Shown: piece after piece, positions 37,899 to 46,750 of the stretch
Layout: every line of letters starts with the position of its first letter
Position numbering within the stretch: position 1 is the first letter of the stretch
NCBI RefSeq assembly: GCF_006715725.1
Contig: NZ_VFNU01000001.1
Location: forward strand, 2,604,001 to 2,668,000
DNA: 64,000 bases
Direction: 5' to 3'
Origin: Nocardioides sp. SLBN-35
GTDB lineage: Bacteria > Actinomycetota > Actinomycetes > Propionibacteriales > Nocardioidaceae
Notes under the pieces: generated by a model
Database searches by the model: none
What the model was told of the DNA's origin: nothing
The model's input: only the letters and a program-made list of their open reading frames with translations
Program-made: the position numbers and the translations under genes

Positions 37899-38705
37899 AT
37901 GCGCTCGATCCCCGATGACTTCGACCCGGCGACCGTCACGGCGATCGACGCGCGACTGGGCGACATCGCGGCGTCGTACGGCGTCCGGGTGCCGTGGGCG
38001 ATCGAGAGCGGGAGCCGGGCGTGGGGGTTCGCGTCGCCGGACAGCGACTACGACTGCCGGTTCCTCTTCGTCCGGCCGCGGCGCGACTACCTGTCGCTGT
38101 GGGCGCCGCGCGACGTCATCGAGACCCCGCTCGAGGGGCTTCTCGACGTCAACGGCTGGGACCTGGCCAAGGCGGTGCGCCTGGCCACGGCCGGCAACGC
38201 GACGGTCGGGGAGTGGCTGCGCTCGCCCCACGTGTACGGCGGCGACCCGGCGTTCCGCGACGACCTGCTCGACCTCGTGGCCGCGGTGACCGACCCGGCG
38301 CGGGTGCGGCGCCACTACCTGCACGTCGGGCGCGGCCAGTGGGCCAACGCCCGCGTCGGCGCGGACCTGGTCCGGCTCAAGCGGGTCTTCTACGCCGTGC
38401 GCCCCGCCGTGACCCTGCGCTGGTTGGACGGGAACGTCGGCGTCCCGCCCATGAACCTCGACGAGCTGCTCGCCGAGTCCGAGGTCCCCGGTGGAGTCCG
38501 CGCCGAGCTCGAAGGGCTGCGCAACCTCAAGGCCCGCACCCGCGAGCTGGGCGACGCCCCCGTCCCGCCGGCCATCGCCGCCTGGGTGGAGGGGGTGTTC
38601 GTGACCGATCCCGACATCGGCGGCACGCCGAGCGCCGCTGTCCGGGAACGCGCGAACGAGGGTTTCCTCGACCTGCTCGACCGCTGGGCGCCCGCCGGCG
38701 GCTGA
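37899..38705 (+). CDS. YcgL-type predicted nucleotidyltransferase
   Basis: 268 residues. The N-terminal half has the nucleotidyltransferase signature with IESGSRAWGFASPDSDYDCRFLFV (GS and DxD-type acids near residues 39-57). RRDYLSLWAPRDVIETPLEGLLDVNGWDLAKAV then follows in pattern. This is the COG3541/YcgL group of DNA polymerase beta-like proteins, whose function is unproven; some relatives occur with phage or toxin genes, but none are seen here. The C-terminus is helical. It sits 24 bp upstream of a thiamine-binding-type gene that has its own -10. Confidence 0.8.
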   Translation: MRSIPDDFDPATVTAIDARLGDIAASYGVRVPWAIESGSRAWGFASPDSDYDCRFLFVRPRRDYLSLWAPRDVIETPLEGLLDVNGWDLAKAVRLATAGNATVGEWLRSPHVYGGDPAFRDDLLDLVAAVTDPARVRRHYLHVGRGQWANARVGADLVRLKRVFYAVRPAVTLRWLDGNVGVPPMNLDELLAESEVPGGVRAELEGLRNLKARTRELGDAPVPPAIAAWVEGVFVTDPDIGGTPSAAVRERANEGFLDLLDRWAPAGG

Positions 38706-38717
38706 GGCCCGCGTGAC

Positions 38718-38723
38718 TACGGT
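38718..38723 (+). promoter_or_regulatory. Leaderless -10 hexamer of the MTH1187-family gene
   Basis: TACGGT ends 6 nt before ATG 38730. Confidence 0.5.
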
Positions 38724-38729
38724 GGGCGC

Positions 38730-39029
38730 ATGCTCGTCGCGTTCAGCATCAGCCCGTCCAGCTCCGACGACACCGGTGGCGTGTCCGAGGCCGTGGCCGC
38801 CGCGGTCCGGGTGGTCCGCGAGTCGGGTCTGCCCAACGAGACGACGTCGATGTTCACGACGATCGAGGGGGAGTGGGACGAGGTGATGGCCGTCGTCAAG
38901 CGGGCGGTCGACGTGGTCGCCGCGACCTCGCCCCGGGTCGGGCTGGTGCTCAAGGCCGACATCCGGCCGGGCTTCAACGGTGAGCTCACCGCGAAGGTGG
39001 AGCGGGTGGAGCGGGCGCTCGAGCAGTGA
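38730..39029 (+). CDS. MTH1187/YkoF-family (thiamine-binding type) small protein
   Basis: 99 residues. MLVAFSISPSSSDDTGGVSEAVAAAVRVVRESGLPNE in pattern, TTIEGEWDEVMAVVKRAVDVV and PRVGLVLKADIRPG are the marks of the MTH1187 family (formerly DUF77). Members form tetramers of ferredoxin-like folds, and the related YkoF binds thiamine; a function here is not proven. No TPP riboswitch is visible upstream. Its stop overlaps the DUF3105 start by 4 bp (GTGA). Confidence 0.85.
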   Translation: MLVAFSISPSSSDDTGGVSEAVAAAVRVVRESGLPNETTSMFTTIEGEWDEVMAVVKRAVDVVAATSPRVGLVLKADIRPGFNGELTAKVERVERALEQ

Positions 39030-39748
39030 GCCAGCCGCCGTTCCCGCCGCCGCCGCCCCCTCCTCCTCCGCCCCCGGGCCCACCCCCGCCGTACGGGCCG
39101 CCCCCCGGCTTCGCGCCTCCGCCGCCCCCGCGCAGGCGCTCGCCGCTGCCGATCGTGTTCGCCGTGCTCGCCGCGGTCCTGGTGGTCGCGGCCGCGGTGC
39201 TGGTCCCGGTCGTGCTGTCGAAGGACGACGACTCCGGGACGGACGCCGGCGACGGCGACACCTCCGCGCAGGTCGACACGAGCAACCTGGACGCCGTGCA
39301 GGAGTACGCCGGGCTGACCAACCAGCACCTGGCGCCCGGCAAGGAGTTCGACTACCCGCAGTCCCCGCCGGCGGGCGGCGACCACGCGCCGTACTGGCTC
39401 GAGTGTGGTGTCTACGACGAGCCGGTGCCCGAGGCGAACGCCGTCCACGACCTCGAGCACGGCACGGTGTGGCTGACCTACCGCACCGACGACGTCGACG
39501 CCGCCGGCATCGAGCAGCTCGCCGAGCAGCTGCCGGACAACGGCATCCTGTCGCCGTACGACGACCAGGAGGCACCGGTCGTGATCACGGTCTGGGGTCG
39601 CCAGCTCGCGCTGACCGGGCCGGACGACCCGCGGATCGGGATGTTCGTCGCGGAGTTCGGCGCGGGCGACACCGCACCCGAGCCCTTCGCGTCCTGCCAC
39701 GGTGGCGTCGACCCGGCCGACCTGCCGTCGGGCGGAATCGCCGCGTGA
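39026..39748 (+). CDS. DUF3105 domain-containing membrane-anchored protein with polyproline head
   Basis: 240 residues. A proline-rich N-terminus, including 11 prolines in a row at residues 7-17, leads to a single membrane helix (LPIVFAVLAAVLVVAAAVLVPVVL, about 41-64) and an outside domain. That domain carries DUF3105 markers: SPPAGGDHAPYWLECGVYDEPVP, AVHDLEHGTVWLTYR and FASCHGGVDPADLP. Orientation is probably N-in, C-out. Function unknown. It overlaps both neighbours by 4 bp, so MTH1187-family, DUF3105 and NUDIX genes form one coupled unit. Confidence 0.88.
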   Translation: MSQPPFPPPPPPPPPPPGPPPPYGPPPGFAPPPPPRRRSPLPIVFAVLAAVLVVAAAVLVPVVLSKDDDSGTDAGDGDTSAQVDTSNLDAVQEYAGLTNQHLAPGKEFDYPQSPPAGGDHAPYWLECGVYDEPVPEANAVHDLEHGTVWLTYRTDDVDAAGIEQLAEQLPDNGILSPYDDQEAPVVITVWGRQLALTGPDDPRIGMFVAEFGAGDTAPEPFASCHGGVDPADLPSGGIAA

Positions 39749-40179
39749 GCCAGCGGTTCGCGGCCGTGCTGCTGGTCGACCCGCGCGGCTGGCTGCTGCT
39801 GCAGGAGCGCGACGAGCACCCGCGGCTCGATCCGGACTGCTGGGGCTTCGTGGGCGGCCACGTCGAGCCGGGTGAGGACCCGGACGCCGCCGCCCACCGC
39901 GAGCTGGCCGAGGAGACCGGCCTGACCGCCGAGGAGCTGCCCCTGTGGCGGGAGTTCGCCGTCTCCCACGAGGCCAACGGCGCCGACGACGTGGTCGGCC
40001 TCTACGCCACCCCGACCCGGGCCACCGATGCCGACGTCGTCGTCGGGGAGGGGCGCCAGATCGTGTTCGTCGACCCGGCGGCCCTGGCCGGGCGCCCGCT
40101 GAGCCGCGCGGCGCGGGAGATCCTGCCTGCCTTCCTCGCCTCCGAGCGCTACCGCGAGCTCACCGACCACGGGGGCTAA
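39745..40179 (+). CDS. NUDIX hydrolase
   Basis: 144 residues from GTG 39745. The NUDIX box is clear: GHVEPGEDPDAAAHRELAEETGL, with the REL-EE metal-binding core, preceded by LLVDPRGWLLLQERDEHPRLDPDCWGFVGG. It hydrolyses a nucleoside diphosphate linked to some other moiety; the substrate is not evident. Third gene of a coupled unit. Its TAA stop is used as the first three bases of the -10 of the next gene. Confidence 0.9.
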   Translation: MSQRFAAVLLVDPRGWLLLQERDEHPRLDPDCWGFVGGHVEPGEDPDAAAHRELAEETGLTAEELPLWREFAVSHEANGADDVVGLYATPTRATDADVVVGEGRQIVFVDPAALAGRPLSRAAREILPAFLASERYRELTDHGG

Positions 40180-40182
40180 GGT
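40177..40182 (+). promoter_or_regulatory. Leaderless -10 hexamer made from the NUDIX stop codon
   Basis: TAAGGT ends 7 nt before GTG 40190; TAA is the stop of the NUDIX gene. Confidence 0.55.
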
Positions 40183-40189
40183 CGGATCC

Positions 40190-41128
40190 GTGACCTCCCT
40201 CACCGTGATCCCCGTTCCCGGCCACGGCGCGGAGGACGTCGTCGTGGCGACGTCCGGGCCCGACCTGGGCTGTGTGTTCACCGGCACCGAGGACGGCGCG
40301 ATCTTCCGGGTCAGCCCCGACGGCACGAAGGTCGATCGGGTCGCCCACACCGGCGGGCGCCCCCTCGGCATCGAGTTCGCGCCGGACGGCCGGCTGCTCG
40401 TGTGCGACGCGCAGCGCGGTCTGCTCTGGGTCGACCCGGCGAGCGGCGCCGTCGAGCTGATCACCGCGGACGTCGCCGGCCGGCCGATGGTCTTCTGCAA
40501 CAACGCGGCGATCGCCGAGGACGGCACGATCTGGTGGTCGGACTCCTCGACCGAGTTCGGGATCGCCCGCTGGAAGGACGACTTCGTGCGCAACACCCGC
40601 ACCGGGCGACTGCTGCGCCGCGACCCCGATGGCACCGTCGCGGTCGTCCTCGACGGGCTCGCGTTCGCCAACGGCGTCGCGCTCTCGGCCGCCGGCGACT
40701 TCGTCTGCGTCGCCGAGACCGGTGCCCGCACCGTCGTACGCCACTGGGTCACCGGCGACAAGCAGGGCAGCCGCGACCTCCTCGCCGCCGACCTGCCCGG
40801 CTACCCCGACAACATCTCCCGCGGCACCGACGGGCTGATCTGGATCACCATCGCCAGCCCCACCGACCCGCTCGTCGAGCGGCTGCAGCGCGGCCCGATG
40901 GTGCTGCGCAAGCTGGCCACGAGGCTGCCGGAGGAATTCCAGCCGAAGCCGAAGCAGACCGTCCGCGTCGTCGCGTACGACGAGCAGGGCACCCTCGTGC
41001 ACGACCTCGACCTCGCGCCGGGCGAGCACGGCGCGGCGTACCACATGGTGACCGGCGTGCGGGAGCACCGCGGCCGGGTCTGGCTGGGCAGCCTGCACGA
41101 GCCCGCGATCGCGTTCACCGACCTCTAG
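40190..41128 (+). CDS. SMP-30/strictosidine synthase-like beta-propeller protein
   Basis: 312 residues. Propeller repeats are visible: VFTGTEDGAIFRVSPDG, GRPLGIEFAPDGRLLVCDAQRGLLWVDPASGAVELI in pattern, NNAAIAEDGTIWWSDSS and PDNISRGTDGLIWITIASPTDP. This matches the SMP-30/gluconolactonase/strictosidine synthase-like group, typically lactonases or esterases with a central Ca2+. No signal peptide is seen. The substrate is unknown. The gene is 18 bp upstream of dxs, which has its own -10, and I see no reason to link them functionally. Confidence 0.83.
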   Translation: MTSLTVIPVPGHGAEDVVVATSGPDLGCVFTGTEDGAIFRVSPDGTKVDRVAHTGGRPLGIEFAPDGRLLVCDAQRGLLWVDPASGAVELITADVAGRPMVFCNNAAIAEDGTIWWSDSSTEFGIARWKDDFVRNTRTGRLLRRDPDGTVAVVLDGLAFANGVALSAAGDFVCVAETGARTVVRHWVTGDKQGSRDLLAADLPGYPDNISRGTDGLIWITIASPTDPLVERLQRGPMVLRKLATRLPEEFQPKPKQTVRVVAYDEQGTLVHDLDLAPGEHGAAYHMVTGVREHRGRVWLGSLHEPAIAFTDL

Positions 41129-41133
41129 CCCCG

Positions 41134-41139
41134 TAGACT
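41134..41139 (+). promoter_or_regulatory. Leaderless -10 hexamer of dxs
   Basis: TAGACT ends 7 nt before ATG 41147. Confidence 0.55.
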
Positions 41140-41146
41140 GGCCCCC

Positions 41147-43066
41147 ATGTCTGTCCTCGAGACCATCACCACCCCGCGTGACCTGCGGGCCCTGTCCGAG
41201 GACGAGCTCACCCAGCTGGCGGCCGAGATCCGTGACCTGCTCATCCGCACCGTCGCCACCAACACCGGCCATCTCGGGCCCAACCTCGGCGTCGTCGAGT
41301 TGACCCTCGCGATCCACCGGGTCTTCGACTCCCCGCGCGACAAGATCGTCTTCGACACCGGCCACCAGTCCTACGTCCACAAGCTCGTCACCGGCCGTGC
41401 CGGCGACTTCGGCACGCTGCGGCGCGAGGGCGGGCTGAGCGGCTACCCGAGCCGGGCCGAGTCCGAGCACGACCTGGTCGAGAACTCCCACGCCTCCACG
41501 GCGCTGAGCTACGCCGACGGCATCGCCAAGGCGTTCCGCATCCGTGGCGAGGACCGGCACACCGTGGCCGTCATCGGCGACGGCGCGCTCACCGGCGGCA
41601 TGGCCTGGGAGGCGCTCAACAACATCGCGATCCAGCACGACTCCAAGCTCGTGATCGTGGTCAACGACAACGGCCGCTCCTACACGCCGACCATCGGCGG
41701 TCTCGCGACGGCGCTCACCAGCCTGCGCACCAACCCGCGCTACGAGCACGTCCTCGACGTCGTCAAGCGTCGCCTCAACGCGGTGCCCGGCGTCGGCGCG
41801 GCGGCCTACGACGCCCTGCACGCCATGAAGAAGGGCATCAAGGACGCGCTCGCGCCGCAGGGGCTCTTCGAGGACCTCGGGCTCAAGTACGTCGGCCCGG
41901 TCGACGGCCACGACCGCTCGGCCATGGAGCAGGCACTCGCCCAGGCCAAGCGCTTCGGCGGCCCGGTCATCGTGCACGCGATCACCCGCAAGGGGTTCGG
42001 CTACGACCCTGCCGAGCGGCACGAGGCCGACCAGTTCCACGCGCCCGGGCCGTTCGACGTGCAGACCGGCGCCGAGAAGCCCAAGGGCCCGATCTGGACC
42101 GACCACTTCGCCGACCACGTCGTCGCGATCGGCGAGCGCCGCCCCGACGTCGTCGCGATCACCGCGGCGATGATGCACCCGGTCGGCCTCGACAAGTTCC
42201 AGGCCCGGTTCCCCGAGCGCACCTTCGACGTCGGCATCGCCGAGCAGCACGCCGCGACCTCCGCGGCCGGCCTCGCGATGGGCGGCATGCACCCCGTCTT
42301 CGCGGTCTACGCGACCTTCCTCAACCGGGCCTTCGACCAGGTCCTGATGGACGTCGCGCTGCACAGGTGCGGGGTCACCTTCGTGCTCGACCGCTCCGGC
42401 GTCACCGGTGACGACGGCGCCAGCCACAACGGCATGTGGGACATGTCCATCCTGCAGGTCGTGCCCGGCCTGCGCCTGGCCGCGCCCCGTGACGTGACCC
42501 GGATGCGCGAGCTGCTCGACGAGGCGGTCGAGGTCGCCGACGCCCCGACCGTGGTCCGCTTCCCGAAGGGCCCGCCGCCCGAGGACGTGCCGGCCATCGG
42601 CGCCGAGGGCGGCTGCGACGTGCTCGTCCGCAACGGCGCCCGCGACGTGCTCATCGTCTCCGTCGGCTCGATGGCGCCGGTCGCCGTCGACGTCGCGCAG
42701 CGCCTGGTCGACCAGGGCATCGGCGTCACCGTCGTCGACCCACGCTGGGTCAAGCCGGTCGACCCCGCGCTCGTCGAGCTCGCCCGCACCCACCGCCGGG
42801 TCGTCACGATCGAGGACAACGGCGTCGTCGGCGGCGTCGGTGCGGTGCTGCTGCAGACCCTCGCGGCCGCCGACGTGCGCACCCCGGTGCGCATCCACGG
42901 CATCCCGCAGGACTTCCTCGACCACGCCAAGCGGGCCGCGATCTTCGAGCGGATCGGGCTCACCTCCTCGGCGATCGCGCTCGAGGTCCTCCACGACATC
43001 GCTCGGGACAGCGCGGACCCCGCCCCGGAAGGACGGGCGCTCCTCGATGTCGACGGCTCGCGCTAG
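41147..43066 (+). CDS. dxs: 1-deoxy-D-xylulose-5-phosphate synthase
   Basis: 639 residues, full length. It makes DXP from pyruvate and glyceraldehyde-3-phosphate, the entry of the MEP isoprenoid pathway, with TPP. Markers include [20 protein letters not shown], the TPP motif [16 protein letters not shown] (from about residue 144), [18 protein letters not shown] and [18 protein letters not shown]. The last 20 bp overlap the start of a lipoprotein gene. In M. tuberculosis dxs1 (Rv2682c) is close to the dut-ceo block; here it lies about 14 kb beyond that block. Confidence 0.97.
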   Translation: MSVLETITTPRDLRALSEDELTQLAAEIRDLLIRTVATNTGHLGPNLGVVELTLAIHRVFDSPRDKIVFDTGHQSYVHKLVTGRAGDFGTLRREGGLSGYPSRAESEHDLVENSHASTALSYADGIAKAFRIRGEDRHTVAVIGDGALTGGMAWEALNNIAIQHDSKLVIVVNDNGRSYTPTIGGLATALTSLRTNPRYEHVLDVVKRRLNAVPGVGAAAYDALHAMKKGIKDALAPQGLFEDLGLKYVGPVDGHDRSAMEQALAQAKRFGGPVIVHAITRKGFGYDPAERHEADQFHAPGPFDVQTGAEKPKGPIWTDHFADHVVAIGERRPDVVAITAAMMHPVGLDKFQARFPERTFDVGIAEQHAATSAAGLAMGGMHPVFAVYATFLNRAFDQVLMDVALHRCGVTFVLDRSGVTGDDGASHNGMWDMSILQVVPGLRLAAPRDVTRMRELLDEAVEVADAPTVVRFPKGPPPEDVPAIGAEGGCDVLVRNGARDVLIVSVGSMAPVAVDVAQRLVDQGIGVTVVDPRWVKPVDPALVELARTHRRVVTIEDNGVVGGVGAVLLQTLAAADVRTPVRIHGIPQDFLDHAKRAAIFERIGLTSSAIALEVLHDIARDSADPAPEGRALLDVDGSR

Positions 43067-44312
43067 GGGATTCCTCCCGGCCCTGGCCCTGCTCCTGCTG
43101 TCGCTCACCGCCTGCTCCGACGACCCGCCGCCGCCGACGTACTCCGGCTCCGGATACGACGACGTCGCGACCCTGATGCAGAAGACGCTGGACAAGCGGG
43201 CCCGAGGGCTGCGCACCCACGACGTGGCCCGGTTCCGCAAGGCGCTCGACCGCGGGGACGCCGGCCTGGTCGAGGAGCAACAGGCCTACTTCGACAACCT
43301 CGCCCAGCTGCCCGTCGGGGAGCTCCACTACGAGGTCGCCGCCGACACGATCACGCCGGTCGAGGGCAGCGAGGACTACTGGGTCGAGGTGGTGCTCAGC
43401 CTCGGCCTCGACGGGTACGACGCCACGCCCACCCGCACCCGCGACCGGTTCCTGTTCACGCCCTCGCCCGACAAGAGCCGGCTGGTCATCACCTCGACCA
43501 CCGACTACTCGTGGGAGACCGCGCACCCGGGCAACCTCCAGCCCTGGGACCTCGGCCCGATCCAGGTCCGGGAGGCGGTCGGCGTCCTCGGCGTCTTCGA
43601 CGACACGACGGTGCGCAACGCCGGCAAGGTGCTCGACGCGGCCGGCAGCGGGCGCTCGGACGTGCGCAGCGTGATCGGGTCGACCAGCGCGACCGCCCCG
43701 ACGGGCGTGGTCGTGTACTCGCTGCGCGACCCGGCCTTCCTGCGCGGCCTCGCCGACCAGACGGTGGGCGACCCCGACCGCGCCGACGGCCTCACGATCG
43801 CGGTGCCCGTCGACGGGATGGACGCGAGCCAGGGTGTCGCGTCGTACCGGATCTTCCTCAACCCACGGGTCCTCGAGCAGCCGGTCGGGGTGCTCGGCCG
43901 CCTGGTCCGCCACGAGCTCACCCACGCCACCCTCGGCTCCCGCGGCCACGGGGCCCCGCTGTGGCTGAGCGAGGGCGTCGCCGAGTACGTCTCGGTGCAG
44001 CCGATGGCGCCGGCCCGCCGCCGGCTCCCGGCCCGGGCGCTCGACCTCGCCGCGACCGTCACGGACCTCCCCGGCGCGGCCCAGTTCGGCGGCCCCGACG
44101 CCGAGGCCTGGTACGCCGTGTCCTGGTGGGTCTGCGAGTACGTCGCCAGCGTCTACGGCCGGCCGGTGCTGTTGCTGCTCCTCGACCGGCTCGCCGACGG
44201 CGCCGACCAGGCGCAGGTCCTGCCCGAGGTCCTCGGTGTCACTCCCGCACAGCTGGCCCAGCGGGGTGTAGGACTGATGGAACGCACCTACTCGGGACAG
44301 GAGGGCCCATGA
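43047..44312 (+). CDS. Lipoprotein with gluzincin-type metalloprotease motif
   Basis: 421 residues. A signal peptide with lipobox LTAC puts the mature N-terminus at Cys23, so it is probably anchored outside the membrane. Near residue 289 stands [10 protein letters not shown], an HExxH zinc motif, followed by [13 protein letters not shown] whose Glu residues (309 or 313) could be the third ligand. This resembles the Peptidase_MA-like gluzincin group. The N-terminal half (30-200) is a separate mixed alpha/beta domain of no known family. The start overlaps the dxs end by 20 bp, and the permease start overlaps its stop by 4 bp. Substrate unknown. Confidence 0.82.
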   Translation: MSTARARGFLPALALLLLSLTACSDDPPPPTYSGSGYDDVATLMQKTLDKRARGLRTHDVARFRKALDRGDAGLVEEQQAYFDNLAQLPVGELHYEVAADTITPVEGSEDYWVEVVLSLGLDGYDATPTRTRDRFLFTPSPDKSRLVITSTTDYSWETAHPGNLQPWDLGPIQVREAVGVLGVFDDTTVRNAGKVLDAAGSGRSDVRSVIGSTSATAPTGVVVYSLRDPAFLRGLADQTVGDPDRADGLTIAVPVDGMDASQGVASYRIFLNPRVLEQPVGVLGRLVRHELTHATLGSRGHGAPLWLSEGVAEYVSVQPMAPARRRLPARALDLAATVTDLPGAAQFGGPDAEAWYAVSWWVCEYVASVYGRPVLLLLLDRLADGADQAQVLPEVLGVTPAQLAQRGVGLMERTYSGQEGP

Positions 44313-45790
44313 GCCTCTTCCGCACCAAGTCGGTCGAGCAGTCGATCGCCGACACCGACGAGCCGGACCACCGGCTGCGCAAGGACCTCTCGGCGCTCGA
44401 CCTCACCGTCTTCGGCGTCGGCGTCATCATCGGTGCCGGCATCTTCGTGCTCACCGGCACCGTCGCCGCCAGCAACGCGGGTCCGGCGCTCGCGCTGAGC
44501 TTCGTGATCGCCGCCGTCGCCTGCGGCCTCGCGGCGCTCTGCTACGCCGAGCTCGCCTCGACCGTGCCGGTCGCGGGCAGCGCCTACACCTTCAGCTACG
44601 CCACGCTCGGCGAGCTCGTCGCGTGGATCATCGGCTGGGACCTGGTGCTGGAGTTCACCGTCGGCGCCGCGGCGCTCTCGACCGGGTTCTCAGCGTACCT
44701 CCAGGAGGTGCTGGGCATCGTCGACGTCACCCTGCCGACCCAGATCAGCTCCGCCGCCGACGGCCTCATCGACCTGCCCGCCGTGGTGATCGCGCTGCTC
44801 GTCACATTCCTGCTGATCCGCGGCACCAAGTTCTCCAGCCGCTTCAACCAGGTCGTCGTCGCGCTCAAGCTGGTCGTGGTCGCCGCCGTGATCGTGGTCG
44901 GCATCGCCCACATCGACGTCAGCAACTGGACCCCGTTCATCCCGGACGCGCAGCCCGCACCCGAGTCCAGCGGCGGCTTCGCCGACGTACCCCTGATCAC
45001 CAGCCTGCTCGGCCTCGAGCCGGCGGTGTTCGGCCTCGCCGGCGTCATCTCCGGCGCCGCGATCGTGTTCTTCGCCTTCATCGGCTTCGACATCGTCGCC
45101 ACCACCGCAGAGGAGACGAAGAACCCGCAGCGCGACGTCCCGATCGGCATCCTCGGCTCGCTGGCGATCGTCACCGTCCTGTACGCCGCGGTCAGCCTCG
45201 TCGTCACCGGCCTGCGCAGCTACAAGGACATCGACCCCGACAGCGCGGCGCCGCTCGCCGACGCCTTCAAAGCCTCCGGCGTCGACTGGATGCCCGACCT
45301 GATCTCGATCGGCGCCTGCATCGGCCTGGTCGTCGTGGCCATGATCCTGATGCTCGGCCAGTCCCGGGTCGGCTTCGCGATGGCGCGCGACGGACTGCTC
45401 CCGCGCGGGCTCGCCAAGGTGCACCCGACCTGGGGGACGCCGTACCGGATCACCATCCTGACCGGCGTCGCGGTGGCCGCCATGGCCGGCTTCATCGACC
45501 TCAGCACGCTCGCCCACCTGGTCAACATCGGCACCCTGTTCGCGTTCATGCTGGTCAGCATCGGCGTCGTCGTGCTGCGTCGCAGCCGACCCGACCTGCC
45601 CCGCGGCTTCCGTACGCCGGCCGCCCCCGTCGTCGCGGCGGTCTCGACGCTGATGTGCTTCTACCTGATGCTCAACCTGACCGGGGACACCTGGATCCGG
45701 TTCGGCGTGTGGATGCTGATCGGGTTCGTCGTCTACTTCGCCTACGGCCGCAGCCACAGCCGGCTGCAGCAGCGACCGCCGACCGAATAG
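44309..45790 (+). CDS. Amino acid permease, APC superfamily (cationic amino acid transporter-like)
   Basis: 493 residues with about twelve hydrophobic segments. The N-terminus RLRKDLSALDLTVFGVGVIIGAGIFVLTG is a classic APC opening, followed by SYATLGELVAWIIGWDLVLEFTVGAAALS. A central FFAFIGFDIVATTAEETKNPQRDVPIGI is the APC signature that CAT-type carriers share. Likely proton-coupled uptake of an amino acid; lysine or arginine would be the usual guess for this branch. A GGAGGG site precedes the ATG. The TAG stop serves as the start of the -10 hexamer of the PAC2 gene. Confidence 0.92.
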   Translation: MSLFRTKSVEQSIADTDEPDHRLRKDLSALDLTVFGVGVIIGAGIFVLTGTVAASNAGPALALSFVIAAVACGLAALCYAELASTVPVAGSAYTFSYATLGELVAWIIGWDLVLEFTVGAAALSTGFSAYLQEVLGIVDVTLPTQISSAADGLIDLPAVVIALLVTFLLIRGTKFSSRFNQVVVALKLVVVAAVIVVGIAHIDVSNWTPFIPDAQPAPESSGGFADVPLITSLLGLEPAVFGLAGVISGAAIVFFAFIGFDIVATTAEETKNPQRDVPIGILGSLAIVTVLYAAVSLVVTGLRSYKDIDPDSAAPLADAFKASGVDWMPDLISIGACIGLVVVAMILMLGQSRVGFAMARDGLLPRGLAKVHPTWGTPYRITILTGVAVAAMAGFIDLSTLAHLVNIGTLFAFMLVSIGVVVLRRSRPDLPRGFRTPAAPVVAAVSTLMCFYLMLNLTGDTWIRFGVWMLIGFVVYFAYGRSHSRLQQRPPTE

Positions 45791-45793
45791 GCT
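45788..45793 (+). promoter_or_regulatory. Leaderless -10 hexamer made from the permease stop codon
   Basis: TAGGCT ends 6 nt before GTG 45800; TAG is the stop of the permease gene. Confidence 0.55.
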
Positions 45794-45799
45794 CTCCGG

Positions 45800-46750
45800 G
45801 TGACCTCATCGCCCCGTCTCGTCCACATCGTCGACGAGGTGCCCGAGCTGGAGGGCGTCGAGAACCTCGCGCTCGTGGTGGCGCTCGAGGGCTTCCTCGA
45901 CGCCGGCAACGCCGGCGCGCTCGCCGCACGCCACCTGGTCCGTGCCGGCGCGTTCTCGACCGACGGCGGGGGAGTGGTGGTCGCGACCTTCGACGTCGAC
46001 CAGCTCCACGACTACCGCGCCCGGCGTCCCCCGATGACCTTCGCGCGCGACCACTACGAGGGCTACGAGGCCCCGCGGCTGGTGGTGCGGATGCTGCGCG
46101 ACGCCGGCGGTACGCCCTACCTCCTGCTGCACGGTCCCGAGCCCGACATCCGCTGGGAGGCGTTCTGCCGCGGTGTTCGGGAGGTGGTCGAGCGCTTCGA
46201 CGTCGCGCTGGTCGTCTCGATGGGCTCGGTGCCCATGGCGGTGCCCCACACCCGGCCGATCGCGATCACCCACCACGCCAACAACCCCGACCTGCTCACC
46301 GGCTCCAGCCCGTGGCGCGGTGAGCTGCGGGTGCCGAGCAGTGCCCAGGCACTGCTCGAGGTCCGGCTCGGCGACTGGGACCACGACGCCCAGGGCTTCG
46401 TCGCCCACGTGCCCCACTACCTCGCCCAGCTCGACTACCCGCGGGCCTCGGTGTCGCTGCTGGAGCAGGTCGAGCTGGCGGCCCGGCTCACCGTCGACCT
46501 CTCCGAGCTGCAGGAGTCCGCCGACGAGCGGGAGGAGGAGATCGGTCGCTACCTGTCCGCCAACGACGAGGTCGCCGACGTGGTCACCGCGCTGGAGCAG
46601 CAGTACGACACCTTCGCGCGCGCCGAGGAGGAGGGCAGCAGCCTCCTGGCCGAGGACGAGCCGCTGCCGACCGGCGAGGAGATCGGCCGGCAGTTCGAGC
46701 AGTTCCTGGCCGGCCTCGAGGGGCCTGACGAGACCGGAGGAACGCCATGA
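45800..46750 (+). CDS. PAC2-family protein
   Basis: 316 residues. Markers include LALVVALEGFLDAGNAGALAARHL, TFDVDQLHDYRARRPPMTF, LLLHGPEPDIRWEAFC and SVPMAVPHTRPIAITHHANN. This is the PAC2 fold known from proteasome assembly chaperones of eukaryotes and of related bacterial proteins. Many actinobacteria have a proteasome, but the bacterial PAC2 proteins have not been shown to act on it in general; no proteasome gene is in this window. The C-terminus is an acidic helical tail. The stop overlaps the ATG of tesB (ATGA). Confidence 0.88.
   Translation: MTSSPRLVHIVDEVPELEGVENLALVVALEGFLDAGNAGALAARHLVRAGAFSTDGGGVVVATFDVDQLHDYRARRPPMTFARDHYEGYEAPRLVVRMLRDAGGTPYLLLHGPEPDIRWEAFCRGVREVVERFDVALVVSMGSVPMAVPHTRPIAITHHANNPDLLTGSSPWRGELRVPSSAQALLEVRLGDWDHDAQGFVAHVPHYLAQLDYPRASVSLLEQVELAARLTVDLSELQESADEREEEIGRYLSANDEVADVVTALEQQYDTFARAEEEGSSLLAEDEPLPTGEEIGRQFEQFLAGLEGPDETGGTP

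Noticed and set aside
38706..38729. TPP riboswitch upstream of the thiamine-binding-type gene
   Set aside because: The gap is only 24 bp, too short for a riboswitch, and the promoter appears leaderless.
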